Assembly: GCA_039707655.1 (NCBI GenBank)
Contig: CM077664.1
Coordinates: 195,852,195-195,916,194, forward strand
DNA from: Elymus sibiricus
Taxonomy: Eukaryota > Streptophyta > Magnoliopsida > Poales > Poaceae
DNA: 64,000 nucleotides
Direction: 5' to 3'
The notes under the pieces were generated by a model. It made no database searches, had not been told where the DNA came from, and worked only from the letters and a program-made list of their open reading frames with translations. Both the position numbers and the translations under genes were made by a program. Shown here piece after piece: positions 22,977 through 33,293 of this stretch. Position 1 is the first letter of the stretch, and each line of letters begins with the position of its first letter.

Positions 22977-25900
22977 AAAAAGTTCGAGCTCCAACGCCGG
23001 TCTGTATCCGAGCTCCAGCGCTGGACTGCATTCGAGGAGGCATAGAGTACCTCATCTTTGAAAAAGTTTGAAGGAGTTCAGCCGAGCTTAATGCCGGAAT
23101 ACTCTCTATGGAGCCAGCCACTGGCAGCGGAGCTTCATGCCGAACTGCTTCTGAGGTGGTGCACCACCTCGGCCTTGGGCTGATTTTTTGCGGATATATT
23201 TTTGATTGGTGCAATTTATTCTCTGCCGAGATATAAAGCCAGTAGCCCTCAAGGTGTGTGTCGGCCAAAAATCCGAGATGCACCTGAAGGAAAACATAAA
23301 ACCACTGATCCCAGTAGCCCCTGAGACTCAGGTCGATTCGCGAAATAGGCCTGAGAATCAAGTCCTAGCTCGGCAACATACTTAGGAACAGAAACACGGT
23401 GTGCATAGTCCTCGAGACTCAGGTTGGGTGCGGCCGACCAACCTGAGGATCGTAATCTCCTCGGAAACTATGTTGCACTTTTAATTTCCCTGCATTGAAT
23501 CGTCAAATGCAGTAGCCCCCGAGCCACTGGTCGGGTGGGAACACCAGATTAGGGGATCGATGTACCTCTTTTGTTGCTTTTAAGAGAAGCGCGAAGCCCA
23601 GTAGCCCCCGAGCCTTAATTTGGGCAAGGGTGGCCGTATTAAGGATCGATATCCGAGGTAAATTGACTTTAATCACAATTTATGTGTAATGATTCTACGT
23701 ATCCAAGTACTTTATATCATTAATGCTCGGATCCGCATTGTACAAAACTTTGTTGACCGACCATCGGCTTCAACCTCCTCGGCCAGTAGCTGAGGAGTGT
23801 TTGTCCTACTTTATAAAGCCGTTATAAGGGCAAAGATTTACGGAAAACAAGGCAATCCGGCCATACGGTTTTATAAACAAAGGTACGCAGAGAGATATAT
23901 TACATTACTATTTAACGTAAGAAACATCTTCCAAAGAAAATAGTCCCGCTATCGGTTCCTTTCTTTGGGTTGTCATGCTAAGCAGAATGTTGTAACTTCA
24001 CCTCCGATCTAAGTGGGAGAAAAATAGTGAAGATCAATTCGGAAGAAATTCCCGAAGTATTTGGCATTAAAAAACCAAGATTTTCACTTCCGTCGTTGCC
24101 GACCAATTATGTTCTTGAGATTGCTAGCTTTCGACTTCACCCAGTCTGAGGTACTAACCCGGATAACCCGGTAGTATCAATCACAGAGGTGCTCCCTTTA
24201 CCCCCTAGCTGAACAATCGGGAATGTAGGGGGTAAGCACAGGAGCCAGGCAACCCAGCTTGGCCAGATCTCAAGTCAAATTGATGCATATTGTGGCTTTA
24301 TAACGATTTATGGGAAGGCAGCGCTCGTATATTTAATACAAATGCTGAGAATACGTTGGACTCTCCAGGAGTCCCAAAGTAACCGCGCCGAGGTGCCTCA
24401 AGGAGCCCCTGGTATGGTTTATTGGACTCTTTTATATGTCCGAAGTGTTTTATACCAAAAACTCGAGGTTAGAATTGCACAGTTTTTTCAAAGACGGCCG
24501 AACTGCTTTTCTATTAGTGACCTCGGACAAGCCGAACACTTTTATGAAAGCAAGCTGATTGGCTGATTGAATTTGCGCATGTTTTGGTAGTCAGCTTTTC
24601 AGATGTATTTTGCAGCTTTATGCTATATGTTTTTTTGACTCCATGGTGACTGTTTATAATTTGAAAGTGGCCCATCGTCGGCTGCCACCCCTTTGTAGAT
24701 GCTATGCAGGGTGTTTCCGCAATAACAAGACAACCCTTAGCCGACGTCTCGGTGCCCAGAGGCGGTTGTGTTAGCGGAAACAAGGCAATCAGATATGTAG
24801 GCTTTATAACTTTCACTTAGTCATAGGAGCTTGACTGTGGGGGCAAGCAACTAGCCCCCAGTGTTTGGAGTGTTCGGGCGTGCCGAGGTGCAGCTCGGCA
24901 CAGAAGTTGCCGAACTACGGGTCGGAAAAGATTTCCCAAGCCAAATTATTATGCACGGCACCTCGGTCAAGAGGATGTCCCGCCTCCTGGAAAGGAAAAC
25001 ATACAAATAGGTTAAAGGTGCCATAAGCTCGGAAAACCAAAAAACTTTAGTAAAAACTTTACGTCCGAACTAAATCAAGTTTTGGTGCCAATCCGAAGAT
25101 TGGTCTTAAAATTAGGTTGTGCTTCCGTCGTGCTTTAACATGATACATCCGATCTCCATACTTCAAGTAGGTCAGCCTTCGGCTTCAACCTCCTATCCCG
25201 AAGGTGGAGTGCTTCTCAGGCCAGTTTAGCGAACTAAACTCGAGCGGCTTTAGAGAGAAACCAGGCTATCCGGCTATTGACCACACACTCGCGTCGGAAA
25301 AAGGAGTAGCAAAAAAAGACTTTGCAACGACCAAGAAGAAAACACATTTATTATAAAATGGCTCATATAAATTTTAAGATCCCCCAGTTAACATGGGTAA
25401 AGAAATTTGTTCTTAACAAACAACGTTTTTGTTTGACACAAATAAAATGCGTGGTTGAACCAAACAAAAAATTAAAAAATTAAAAAAAAGTTGAGCATGA
25501 AAGCGACTTAGCTAGGTAATGTGCTCGGCATTGATGACGTGGTGCGGGCTTGTGGCGGGACGAGGACGCATAGTCCTAGGCTTGACCGAGGTCCCAGCCC
25601 CCAAGCCCGAGGTGGCCAGCGACGAGCTCGGGTTGATGAGGTAGCGATGCGGCACGGTCGACGTGGCGAGGCGAAGCCCCTGGTCCAGCTGTCGTGACGA
25701 AGCTGGTCGGCTGGTGATGATGAAGTGATGGCGAAGCCCCCGGTCTAGCCGAGGTGACGGATCAGGTCGGCAGTGTGACGCCGGAGCCCCATGTAAGTCG
25801 AGGTGTCGAAGCAGGTCGGCGTGGTGGACATTGGCTTAAATAGGCGACGGCGCGGCGATGCCGACGCAGGTCGGAACTTGTGACGCGGTCAATGCCGGAT

Positions 25901-26514
25901 TGATGAAGTGACCGCGCGGCGATACCGGCGCACCCGACCCGTGCAATCTGTAAGGTGACGATGTTATCTTGACAATCATTAGGGAGAGCGGTGCCGAACT
26001 CTTGGTCGGCTCGCCGAGGTGATGATCCGAGGTGGTTGTCGTCGGCTCGATGAAGCGATGGCGCCGTCGATGCTGGCGCAGGTCGGCAGCCATGGAGCAA
26101 CGTGGCCGGGCTAGTTTGACACCGGCGCGATGATGAAGATCGCCTCGGAAAAGGCTTCAAATTTGTGGGCACGTGTTTGAGGACACAATACATGTAAAAA
26201 ATATCCTTCAAAAAGGACCTTCGATAACCCGTTCATGAAAAAAGATGAACTTGGGTCGGATTCGTTTTCGCGCAGAAAATAGATCCGAAAATTGATGCAC
26301 TCATCGGACGTTTCCCGGAGTTTGAACCGTCGGATCGAGCTGAAATTTTGAGGGGTGATTGACATAGGAATTCCGCAGCCGATGAATGGTGGGATCTTCC
26401 AAAGGATGTCCGAGCTAAATCCTGGACTCCTCGCCCCAAACTCATCCAGATTCACGTCCAGATTTAACAGGGCTCTGGTATATCGTAGATCACCGGAGAT
26501 TCCTTGTCGGAAGT
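22977..26514 (-). other. Internal non-coding region of element H, with PPT-like tracts and degenerate repeats
   Basis: No supported gene. AGTAGCCCCCGAG-type words (GGGGGCTACT on the minus strand) occur near 23511 and 23598, with a weaker one near 23315. They resemble polypurine tracts but no LTR follows. 25640-26100 holds degenerate repeats of roughly 60 bases built on AAGCCCC..GGTC and CAGGTCGGC words. Short minus-strand ORFs at 25762-26211 reflect this repetition and are not called. Confidence 0.5.
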
Positions 26515-27466
26515 CGGGCTCCGGGGACCCAAAGGTTCGAACACTGGGGTGAGCTTGTTCTACCGCTTCGTCTCCTACCACGGCTAAGCTACGGCGAGGC
26601 TACGGCGAGAGCACGCTAGCGAGGGACAGAGCGAGGACTTAGCGGTTTACCCAGGTTTGGGCCACCTTGCGGTGTAAGACCCTACTCCTGCTTGGTTGGT
26701 ATTGCTCTGGTGTGAGAGAGAGAATACAAGGTTGAAGATGATGAGGACTAGAGCTCTCTCCTCTACAACGGCTGCTCTGCCCTTTATATCAGCCTTGGTC
26801 CTCTTCCCCCTGGAAACTTAGGCGGGAAGGGTTGCCACACTTGGCAATTTTGAAAGGGGACAGGCGCTCAGGCTATCCTGACTAAAGGTGGTCTTCGCCT
26901 GCCAAAGCATGATCCATGACGCGCCGGTGGGCTCGGTGATGACCTCCGCCCTGCGCGCCCGTCGTCTTGGTCTTCTTTCGCCGATCGAGCAACCTTTGGG
27001 GTTGCTTTGGAGAGTAGATAGCTGGCCTATGCTCCCTTAACACGAAAGCGGAAACCATCTTCATCCGTGCCTGCTGGCGCGGCCTCTACTGTTGCTCGTC
27101 GCCGCGCGCGTCACCCACATGACGGGCTCCAGACCGCGCGGCACGCCGAACGGCCTTCGCCTCGAGTGCCTGCGGGAGGGGGCCTCGGGAGGCCACCTCG
27201 GAAAGCCGCCTCGCGAGGTCACTTCGGGAAGCCGCCTCGTGAAGCCGCCTCGCGAGGTCACGTCGGGAAGCCGCCTCGCGAGAGGGCCTCGCGAGGCCGT
27301 TGGTGGTGGTGCTGAGTATTGCTCGCCTCTTCCTGAGGAGGGGGCCTCTTCATGAGGGGTCTTGGTGAGATGCTCGGTGGTGACGGCCCGCTGGGCCCAT
27401 GCCAGGCGTTGCGCCCTGGGCCAAAGGCAGACGGGCCTGGATACCCCGGGTTCCATGGGCCCGACA
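26515..27466 (-). repeat. 3' LTR of element T
   Basis: 952 bases. TATA-like TATAAAGG on the minus strand at about 26782-26788. CTCGCGAG palindromes cluster at 27195-27300. The polypurine tract (CCGGGGGCTAC on the minus strand) adjoins at 27467-27477. Confidence 0.93.
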
Positions 27467-27722
27467 GTAGCCCCCGGGCCCGCGGCGCGCACGTTCCCGC
27501 CTACCAAGGGGCGAAACGGCGTGGGCCCTAACCGCCTGCGGCCAGGCGCGACGCGTGGCGCATGATGTGATGGGCGATGCCCCCACTTCCCCACGATGCC
27601 TCGGAAACTGCCGCGCTGACATAAATCCTGGCGCGAGGCCATCATTGCCTTCCTTCATACTTGCCGTCGCCCCAACTCCCGACGCCGAAGAAGGCGGAGC
27701 GGGTGGGAAGTTCCACGCCGAG

Positions 27723-27760
27723 TATAAAGAGAGAGAGAGGGGAGAGCCAGAGTCCTCCAC
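27723..27760 (+). promoter_or_regulatory. Candidate core promoter of the antisense B3 ORF
   Basis: TATAAAGAGAG at 27723 is followed about 30 bases later by a plausible start region. A pyrimidine-rich leader (27755-27800, TCCTCC/CTTCTCC words) leads into the ATG at 27814. This spacing and CT-rich leader are typical of plant RNA polymerase II genes. It is a sequence-only prediction. Confidence 0.45.
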
Positions 27761-27813
27761 CCATCTTCTCCTTCCTCAGCTTCCTCCGTCTTCTTGCTAG
27801 AGCTGCCGAAGAG

Positions 27814-28461
27814 ATGGCGAGGGGGAGAGGGCGCGGCCGTACTCGTGCTGCTGCACCCCAGATTCCGCCCCGGGGGCGCGGGCGCTCCCCGACGGCTGCC
27901 AGCACCGAGCCCAACAATCGTGGAAGGAGCGCCGCTCGCGGGCGCGGAGGGCCAGGCCAGCGGGGCCGAGGCGGCCGCGGCGGAGCGGCCGTGCTTCTGC
28001 CCCAGGCGGGGAGCCACTCGGCGGAGGCGACACATGAATTCATTGTGAACATGCACCGCAGCCCCTGCACCTGGCTCCGGCTCTCGGACACTTTCGCGGC
28101 GGCGATGGCGGACCGCGCGCCCTTGGGCCTGTGGGTGCAGGCCGACGGTTGCTGCAACGGCCCCTCCTGGGTGGCGATGTAGCTCACCCCCTCGGGCTTC
28201 ATGTTCCTGAGGCAGGGGTGGAAGTCGTTCGCCCTCGCCCACGGCCTGAAGCGGGGGCACGACCTCCAGTTCAAGTACGACGGGGCCGCCACGCTCTTTG
28301 TGAAGATCTTCGGGCTCTCCGGTAGCCGCCTGGAGTGCTGCGCGGAGAGCGAGGACAGCTACAGTGGCTCCTCCAGCGAGGACGGCTCCTCCAGCGGTGC
28401 TGCCCCCTCCGACGGGGGCGGAAGTGGCGATGACTCCCCCCGCGTCAAGAGCGAGGACTAG
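27814..28461 (+). pseudogene. Antisense ORF in element T encoding a B3-type DNA-binding protein (one internal stop)
   Basis: 215 codons, Met at 27814, stop at 28459-28461, with one in-frame TAG at 28180-28182 (codon 123). Residues 1-60 are Arg/Gly-rich (MARGRGRGRTR, RGRGGPGQRGRGG), like RNA- or nucleic-acid-binding tails. Residues 74-175 fit a B3 fold of the plant REM type: a first strand HEFIVNM, WLRLSDTFAAAM, LGLWVQADG, then FLRQGWKSFALAHGLKRGHDLQFKYDG and LFVKIFGLSG, which matches the family pattern GW..F...H.L..G..L.F.Y.G...F.V.IF..S. The tail is acidic and Ser/Gly-rich (SEDSYSGSSSEDGSSSG). It lies opposite to gag-pol, inside the 3' region of T, and has its own TATA box. I infer capture of a host B3 gene, or an old lineage-specific extra ORF. 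Extra, sometimes antisense, ORFs are known in Tat elements, but I do not know of a B3 one. Confidence 0.7.
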
Positions 28462-29519
28462 GACTCCGACTAGGCGCGCGCGGCGATGACTCCGGAACCC
28501 CTGGCGGCTGGCACTGCGCGTACGGTGACGCAGCCGCCCTTGCCTGTAGCGCCTTCTTGGGGACGCGCACGGTGCCCTGCACTGGAGTCTTGAGGGCGAT
28601 GGCGCCTCGCCTAGGCCTTTTCTTTCTTTTCATTTTCCTGCATTGAACCGATGTAGCCCCGCGGGGGCGTGAAAACAGTATCTTCTATGTTTAACTTAAA
28701 GCTTTTGTGACATGGGGATGTATGCATTCTCTCCCGAAGTCCTCTCGTGAGGCTGGTTTTTTTTTCTTTGCTTGCCTCAGCGCTCTACGCCATTAGGACC
28801 CATCCCCCGAATGGTCATAGCTGTCGCTGGTATGTCAGGTCGCGATGCCTGAACAAGGCCAGGAGGCGAGGGGCACCGGGAGCTAGTGAGGGCTCCTGAG
28901 GCGCGATGCTCAGGGAGCCCCCCTTTAACGCGCACGCGGCTCGCGCCAAGAGGAACACTGGCGCTCGTGAGGCCGTCGGAGGGGAAGGCTCGAGAGACGG
29001 CGAGGGTGGCTCGCGAGACGGGAGACTTAGCTCTGTACGAGGTGGTATGGTGGGCCATCTCTTGCAGGGTGCGTCTTGTGAGGGTTCCGCTCGCGAGATC
29101 TCCTGCTGGGACGGCCGCCGAGGGTTAGTTCCCGAGGCGGGGCCTGCTGGCCTCCTGAGGCTCTGAGGGTGCTACCTCGCGAGATCTTTCGGGGGACCTG
29201 CTCCTGAGATAACTGCACGCAGAGCACTCAACGACAGCACGCGCTCGTCGATTCGCTCATGGGTATTACGCGAGGAGACAGGACAGCAAGGACCTTGGTG
29301 GGGTGGCGTGCACGGAGCAGGCCCGCGAGCCCGAGCCCGGTTGCTTGGGTTTTTCAGTGCTGCTGGGACTCACCCGAGCGCAGGCACCGTGTCCAGCCCC
29401 CGCTCGTGTGAGGCTCATGAGGGATGTCGTGAGCGCGCGAGGCTCGTGAGTCAAGGGGAAAACGAAATGCCATATAAGGAAATGGAAACTTTACTGAAGC
29501 AAGAGAGCAACCCATTACA
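28462..29519. other. 3' region of element T, CTCGCGAG-rich, no gene
   Basis: Downstream of the B3 ORF. Many intact or decayed CTCGCGAG palindromes (CTCGTGAG, CTCATGAG) lie at 28740-29460. Short ORFs in all frames show no domain and follow the repeat. The decay pattern matches cytosine deamination at CpG. Confidence 0.5.
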
Positions 29520-29541
29520 TAACCAAATAAAGATGCGGCTG

Positions 29542-29776
29542 CCGTGTCCGGCATGGGTCAGCTTGAGGTTGGTGCAACCCGTGGGGCTCCCTCAATTACA
29601 CACCAAAACGAGAAAAAGAATGCTACCGTGTCCGGCACGGGTCAGCTTGAGGTTGGTGCAGCCCGTGGGGCGCCCTCAGTTGATTGTTCCGCCAGCGCGG
29701 AGCATGGGGCTTCCACAGGGGTGTGGGTATGATCGCGGGTCGATTGTTCCGCCAACGCGGAGCATGGGGCTTCCAC
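29542..29776. repeat. Two short tandem duplications in the 3' region of T
   Basis: A 46-base unit (CCGTGTCCGGCA...) at 29542-29587 and 29626-29671, period 84. A 35-base unit (GATTGTTCCGCC...) at 29682-29716 and 29742-29776, period 60. Copies differ by only a few bases. Confidence 0.8.
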
Positions 29777-29871
29777 TTGGGCGTAGGCGGGAGCTCTCGC
29801 GGGCCCATCAGGCGAACGCAATGAGAGGCTCCGGGGCGTGTACAGCCCCGTTTCGTTCGTATGCGTGAGGG

Positions 29872-31104
29872 TCACGGGTAGAACTTGCGGAGGTGTTGGA
29901 TGTTCCAGGCGTTAGGCACAGGAACTCCGTCCTCCATCTCCAGCCGGGATGAGCCGGGCCTGGAGACATGAGTAACCCTGAAAGGGCCTTCCCACATAGG
30001 TGAGAGTTTGTGAAGTCCCTCTCTGGAGAGGATCCTGCGCCGGACGAGGTCGCTGACCCCGAGAGTGCGAGGGCGGATGCTGCGGCTGTGGTAGCGACGC
30101 AAGGCCTGCTGGTACCTTGCGGCACGAAGGGCGGCCTGACGGCGGCCCTCCTCGAGGAGCAGCAGATCGGTCTCCCGCGAGCCATCCTGACGCGCCTCGT
30201 CGAAGGCAAGGACTCGCGGGGAGCCGTGCTTAAGCTCCAATGGGAGGACCGCCTCAGCGCCGTAGACGAGGAAGAAGGGCGTCTCACCAGTAGGCTTGCT
30301 TGCCGTCGTGCGGATGGACCACAGCACGGACTGCAGCTCGTCGAGCCAGCCCTTGCCGCAAGCCTCAAGTTTCTTCTTGAAGCTCCTTGTCATGAGGCCC
30401 TTGAGGACCTCGGCATTGGCGCGCTCGGCCTGACCATTGCTTCGCGGGTGCACCACCGAGGCGTAGCAGATCTGCGTGCCGAGGCTGGCGCAGTAGGACT
30501 TGAAGAGGCCACTTGTGAACTGGGAGCCATTGTCAGTGATGATGCGATTGGGAACTCCAAAGCGGCTCATGAGTCCCTTGATGAACTTGACGGCGGAGCC
30601 TACCGGGATGGTGCGCACCGGCTCGACCTCTGCCCACTTGGTGAACTTGTCGATGGTGACGTAGAGGTAGCGGTAACCACCAGCCGCATGAGGGAAAGGC
30701 CCCAGGATATCCAGCCCCCAGACCGCGAAGGGCCATGAGAGGGGGATCGTCTGGAGGCCCTGCGCCGGCAGGTGGATCTGCTTGGCGTTGAATTGGCAGG
30801 CCTTGCAGGCTTGGACCAGTGCGGTAGCGTCACGCAGAGCAGTGGGCCAGTAGAAGCCGCTGCGGAAAACCTTACCGACGAGGGTGCGTGATCAGGAGTG
30901 GTGGCCGCAGTCTCCTCCATGTATATCAGCTAGCAACTCGCACCCTTGCTCTTCGGAGATGCACCGCAGCGAGACGCCATTGGGGCGCCTGCGGTACAGC
31001 TCGCCATCTTGTAGGCAGTAAGCGGTGGCCTGCCGGGCCATGCGCTCTGCTTCTGAGTCCTCCTCCGGGAGGGTGCCGTGAAGCAAATAAGCCTTGAACT
31101 CCAC
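29872..31104 (-). pseudogene. pol: Integrase of element T
   Basis: Inserts the cDNA into host DNA. One frame runs from about 31104 to a stop at 29872-29874, broken by TGA at 30892-30894. The segment before the stop is the N-terminal zinc-binding region (ELLADIHGGDCGHHS; partner Cys in ACKACQ downstream). The core follows: WGLDILGPFPHAAGG carries the first catalytic Asp (about 30710), RIITDNGSQFTSG the second, and NGQAERANAEVLKG the Glu. The C-terminus (GPFRVTHVSRPG, NIQHLRKFYP) is typical of Tat/Ogre-type gypsy integrases. The frame is continuous with the reverse-transcriptase ORF across a further stop at 31120, so pol was once one polyprotein. Confidence 0.85.
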
Positions 31105-31119
31105 AGCCCAGCTATCCGC

Positions 31120-33186
31120 CTAAGGCTCGAGCGCCAGCAGCAAGCGAGCTCCTGAGGCCGGGCCACAGTCTGGTGCGCCTGTGGGTGGTGCGGGCGGGAG
31201 TTCCTCGCGAAGGAGCGCCGTGCTCGCGGCTGGGGGTGCGGCAGATGGCTTGAGGAGCCTTTCCTCAAAGACGCCGGGGCTCTGGGGCTCGCGGCGTGAT
31301 GCTCGTTTGGCGATGTCGTCGGCTTCTTTGTTGCCGCCGCGGGGGATGTGCTGCAGCTCCAGGCCAAGAAAGCGCTTCTCAAGTTTACGTACCTCTTCCA
31401 GGTAGGCGGCCATGTGCTCGTCCTTGGGCTTGTAGCTTTTGTTGGAGAAGCTGACGAGGAGTTGCGAATCGCCCTTGATAGTCAGACGCTTGATGCCTAG
31501 GGCGAACGCGGCCTTGAGGCCGGCGATGAGGCCCTCATACTCTGTGATGTTGTTGGAGACCTTGTCGGTGTGCCTGAAACAGAGCTGTACATCGTAGTAG
31601 AGCCTGTCTCCTGTTGGCGAGGTGAGCATGACCCCAGCCCCCGCGCCCTGTCGGGAGAAGGCGCCGTCGAAGTGCATGGTCCATCCGCCAGGCGCCTCAT
31701 CCCCTGGCAGGAGGGACTGGGCCTCGCGAGGCTCATCCTCGTACGTGTCCGTCCATTCTGCCACGAAGTCAGCCAGAGCCGCGCCTTTGATGACTCTGGT
31801 GGTGGAGAACTCTAGCTGGAAGGCTTGCAGCTCGATGTTCCACTCGGCGACGCGACCGGCGGCGTTGGGGCTGCGCAGAACTTGCTCCAAGGGGTAGGAG
31901 GAAATGACCTTGATGAGATGACCCTGAAAGTAGTGGCGCAGCTTCCTGGAGGCGACGAGGAGCGCAAGGAGGAGCTTCTGTTGCATGGGGTAGCGCTCGC
32001 GCGCGTCCCTTAGCACGGTGCTGACGAAGTACACGGGGTGCTCGACGAGGCACGTAGTTGTTGGGACAGCTTGCTCTTCAGACGCCTTACGAGGCTTGGA
32101 AGGCTCGGGAACCTCACGAGGCTCTGGAGGCTCGCGAGGCCCGGGGGGCTCGCGAGGCTTGGCGGGCTCATGAGCCTGAAGGGGCACCGAGGGTTTTTCC
32201 TTGGCACAGACGCGCTCCTCCCGCACCGCCACCAGCGTCGCGCTGGCCGTCTGGGGGGTGGTCGCCAAGTACAGGAGCAAGGGCTCGCGAGAGCGCGGCG
32301 CGACCATGATGGGCGGGCTCGTGAGGTACCTCTTGAGGGCTTCAAAGGCGGCGTCTGCCTCAGGAGTCCACCTGAAGGAGCCGGACCTCTTCAGGAGCTT
32401 GAAGAAGGGCAGGGCTCGCTCGCCAAACTTGGAGATGAAACGCCCTAGGGAGGCCATACACCCTGCCAAGCGCTGCATTTCCTTGAGGGTCCGGGGAGGG
32501 CGCATTTTCTCGATGGCCTTGATCTTCTCTGGGTTGGCCTCGATGCCGCGGTGCGAGACTTGGAAGCCGAGGAGCTTGCCGGAGGGGACTCCAAAGACGC
32601 ACTTCTCCGGGTTGAGCTTGAGGTTGAATTTGCGTAGGTTGGCAAATGTTTCCTGGAGGTCCGCGATGAGGGATCCAGCCTCGCGAGATTTGACCACGAT
32701 GTCGTTGACGTAGGCCTCTGCGTTTCTCCCCATCTGAGGCCCCAGAGTGATGCGCATTAGCCGCTGGAAGGTGGCGCCCGTGCTCCTTAAACCGAAGGGC
32801 ATGCAGGCGTAACAATATACGCCGCAGGGGGTGATGAAGGCCGTCCTCTCCACATCTTCGGCCGCCATCTTGATCTGATGGTAGCCTGAGAAGGCATCCA
32901 GGAAGCATAGCAAATCACACCCGGCGGTGGAATCCACGATCTGATCGATGCGGGGCAGTGGGAATGGATCTTGAGGGCAGAACTTGTTGAGGCTGGTGAA
33001 GTCGACGCACATGCGCTCCTTGCCGCCCTTCTTGGGGACGACGGCTGGGTTGGCGAGCCATTCGGGATGGCGCACCTCACGAACGACTCCGGCTTCCTGG
33101 AGCTTCTGAACTTCCTTGACGATGAACTCTTGCATCTCTGGCGCCTGGCGTCGTGCTTTCTGCTTGACCGGCGTGCATTGGGGCAC
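31120..33186 (-). pseudogene. pol: Reverse transcriptase, RNase H and archaeal-type RNase H of element T; active site YVND
   Basis: 688 codons. Reverse transcriptase spans about residues 40-200 (NPAVVPKKGGKERMCVDFTSLNK, FLDAFSGYHQI, MPFGLRSTGATF). The catalytic YVDD box reads YVND at residues 159-162 (codon AAC near 32708), so the first metal-binding Asp is lost and activity should be abolished. Gypsy RNase H covers about 260-470 and contains a Pro/Arg/Glu insert (343-368) encoded by CTCGCGAGGC repeats. A second, archaeal-type RNase H at about 500-630 (Asp507, Glu549/551, Asp573, Asp624) marks the Tat lineage. The frame starts abruptly because a one-base shift near 33172 separates it from the upstream gag-protease frame. 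TAG at 31120 separates it from integrase. Confidence 0.9.
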
Positions 33187-33293
33187 ACCGCTAAGTGGTG
33201 CTCGATCACCTCCCTCGGCACACCGGACAAGTCGGATGCTTTCCAGGCGAAAACATCCGAGTTTGCCCGAAGGAAGGCGACGAGCGCGCTTTC

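Noticed and set aside
25762..26211. 149-codon minus-strand ORF in element H
   Set aside because: Overlaps degenerate ~60-base repeats; Arg/Ser/Pro-rich and without domain.
27061..27645. Minus-strand ORF across the T 3' LTR (194 codons) and its copy at 36171-36770
   Set aside because: Runs through LTR repeats of CTCGCGAG; content is Arg/Pro/Gly low complexity and not conserved between the two LTRs.
27642..28292. Minus-strand ORFs (216 and 201 codons) opposite the B3 ORF
   Set aside because: Low-complexity Arg/Pro/Ala translations without domain; the plus strand has the recognisable B3 fold in this place.
30010..30738. 242-codon plus-strand ORF
   Set aside because: Antisense shadow of the T integrase, no independent motif.
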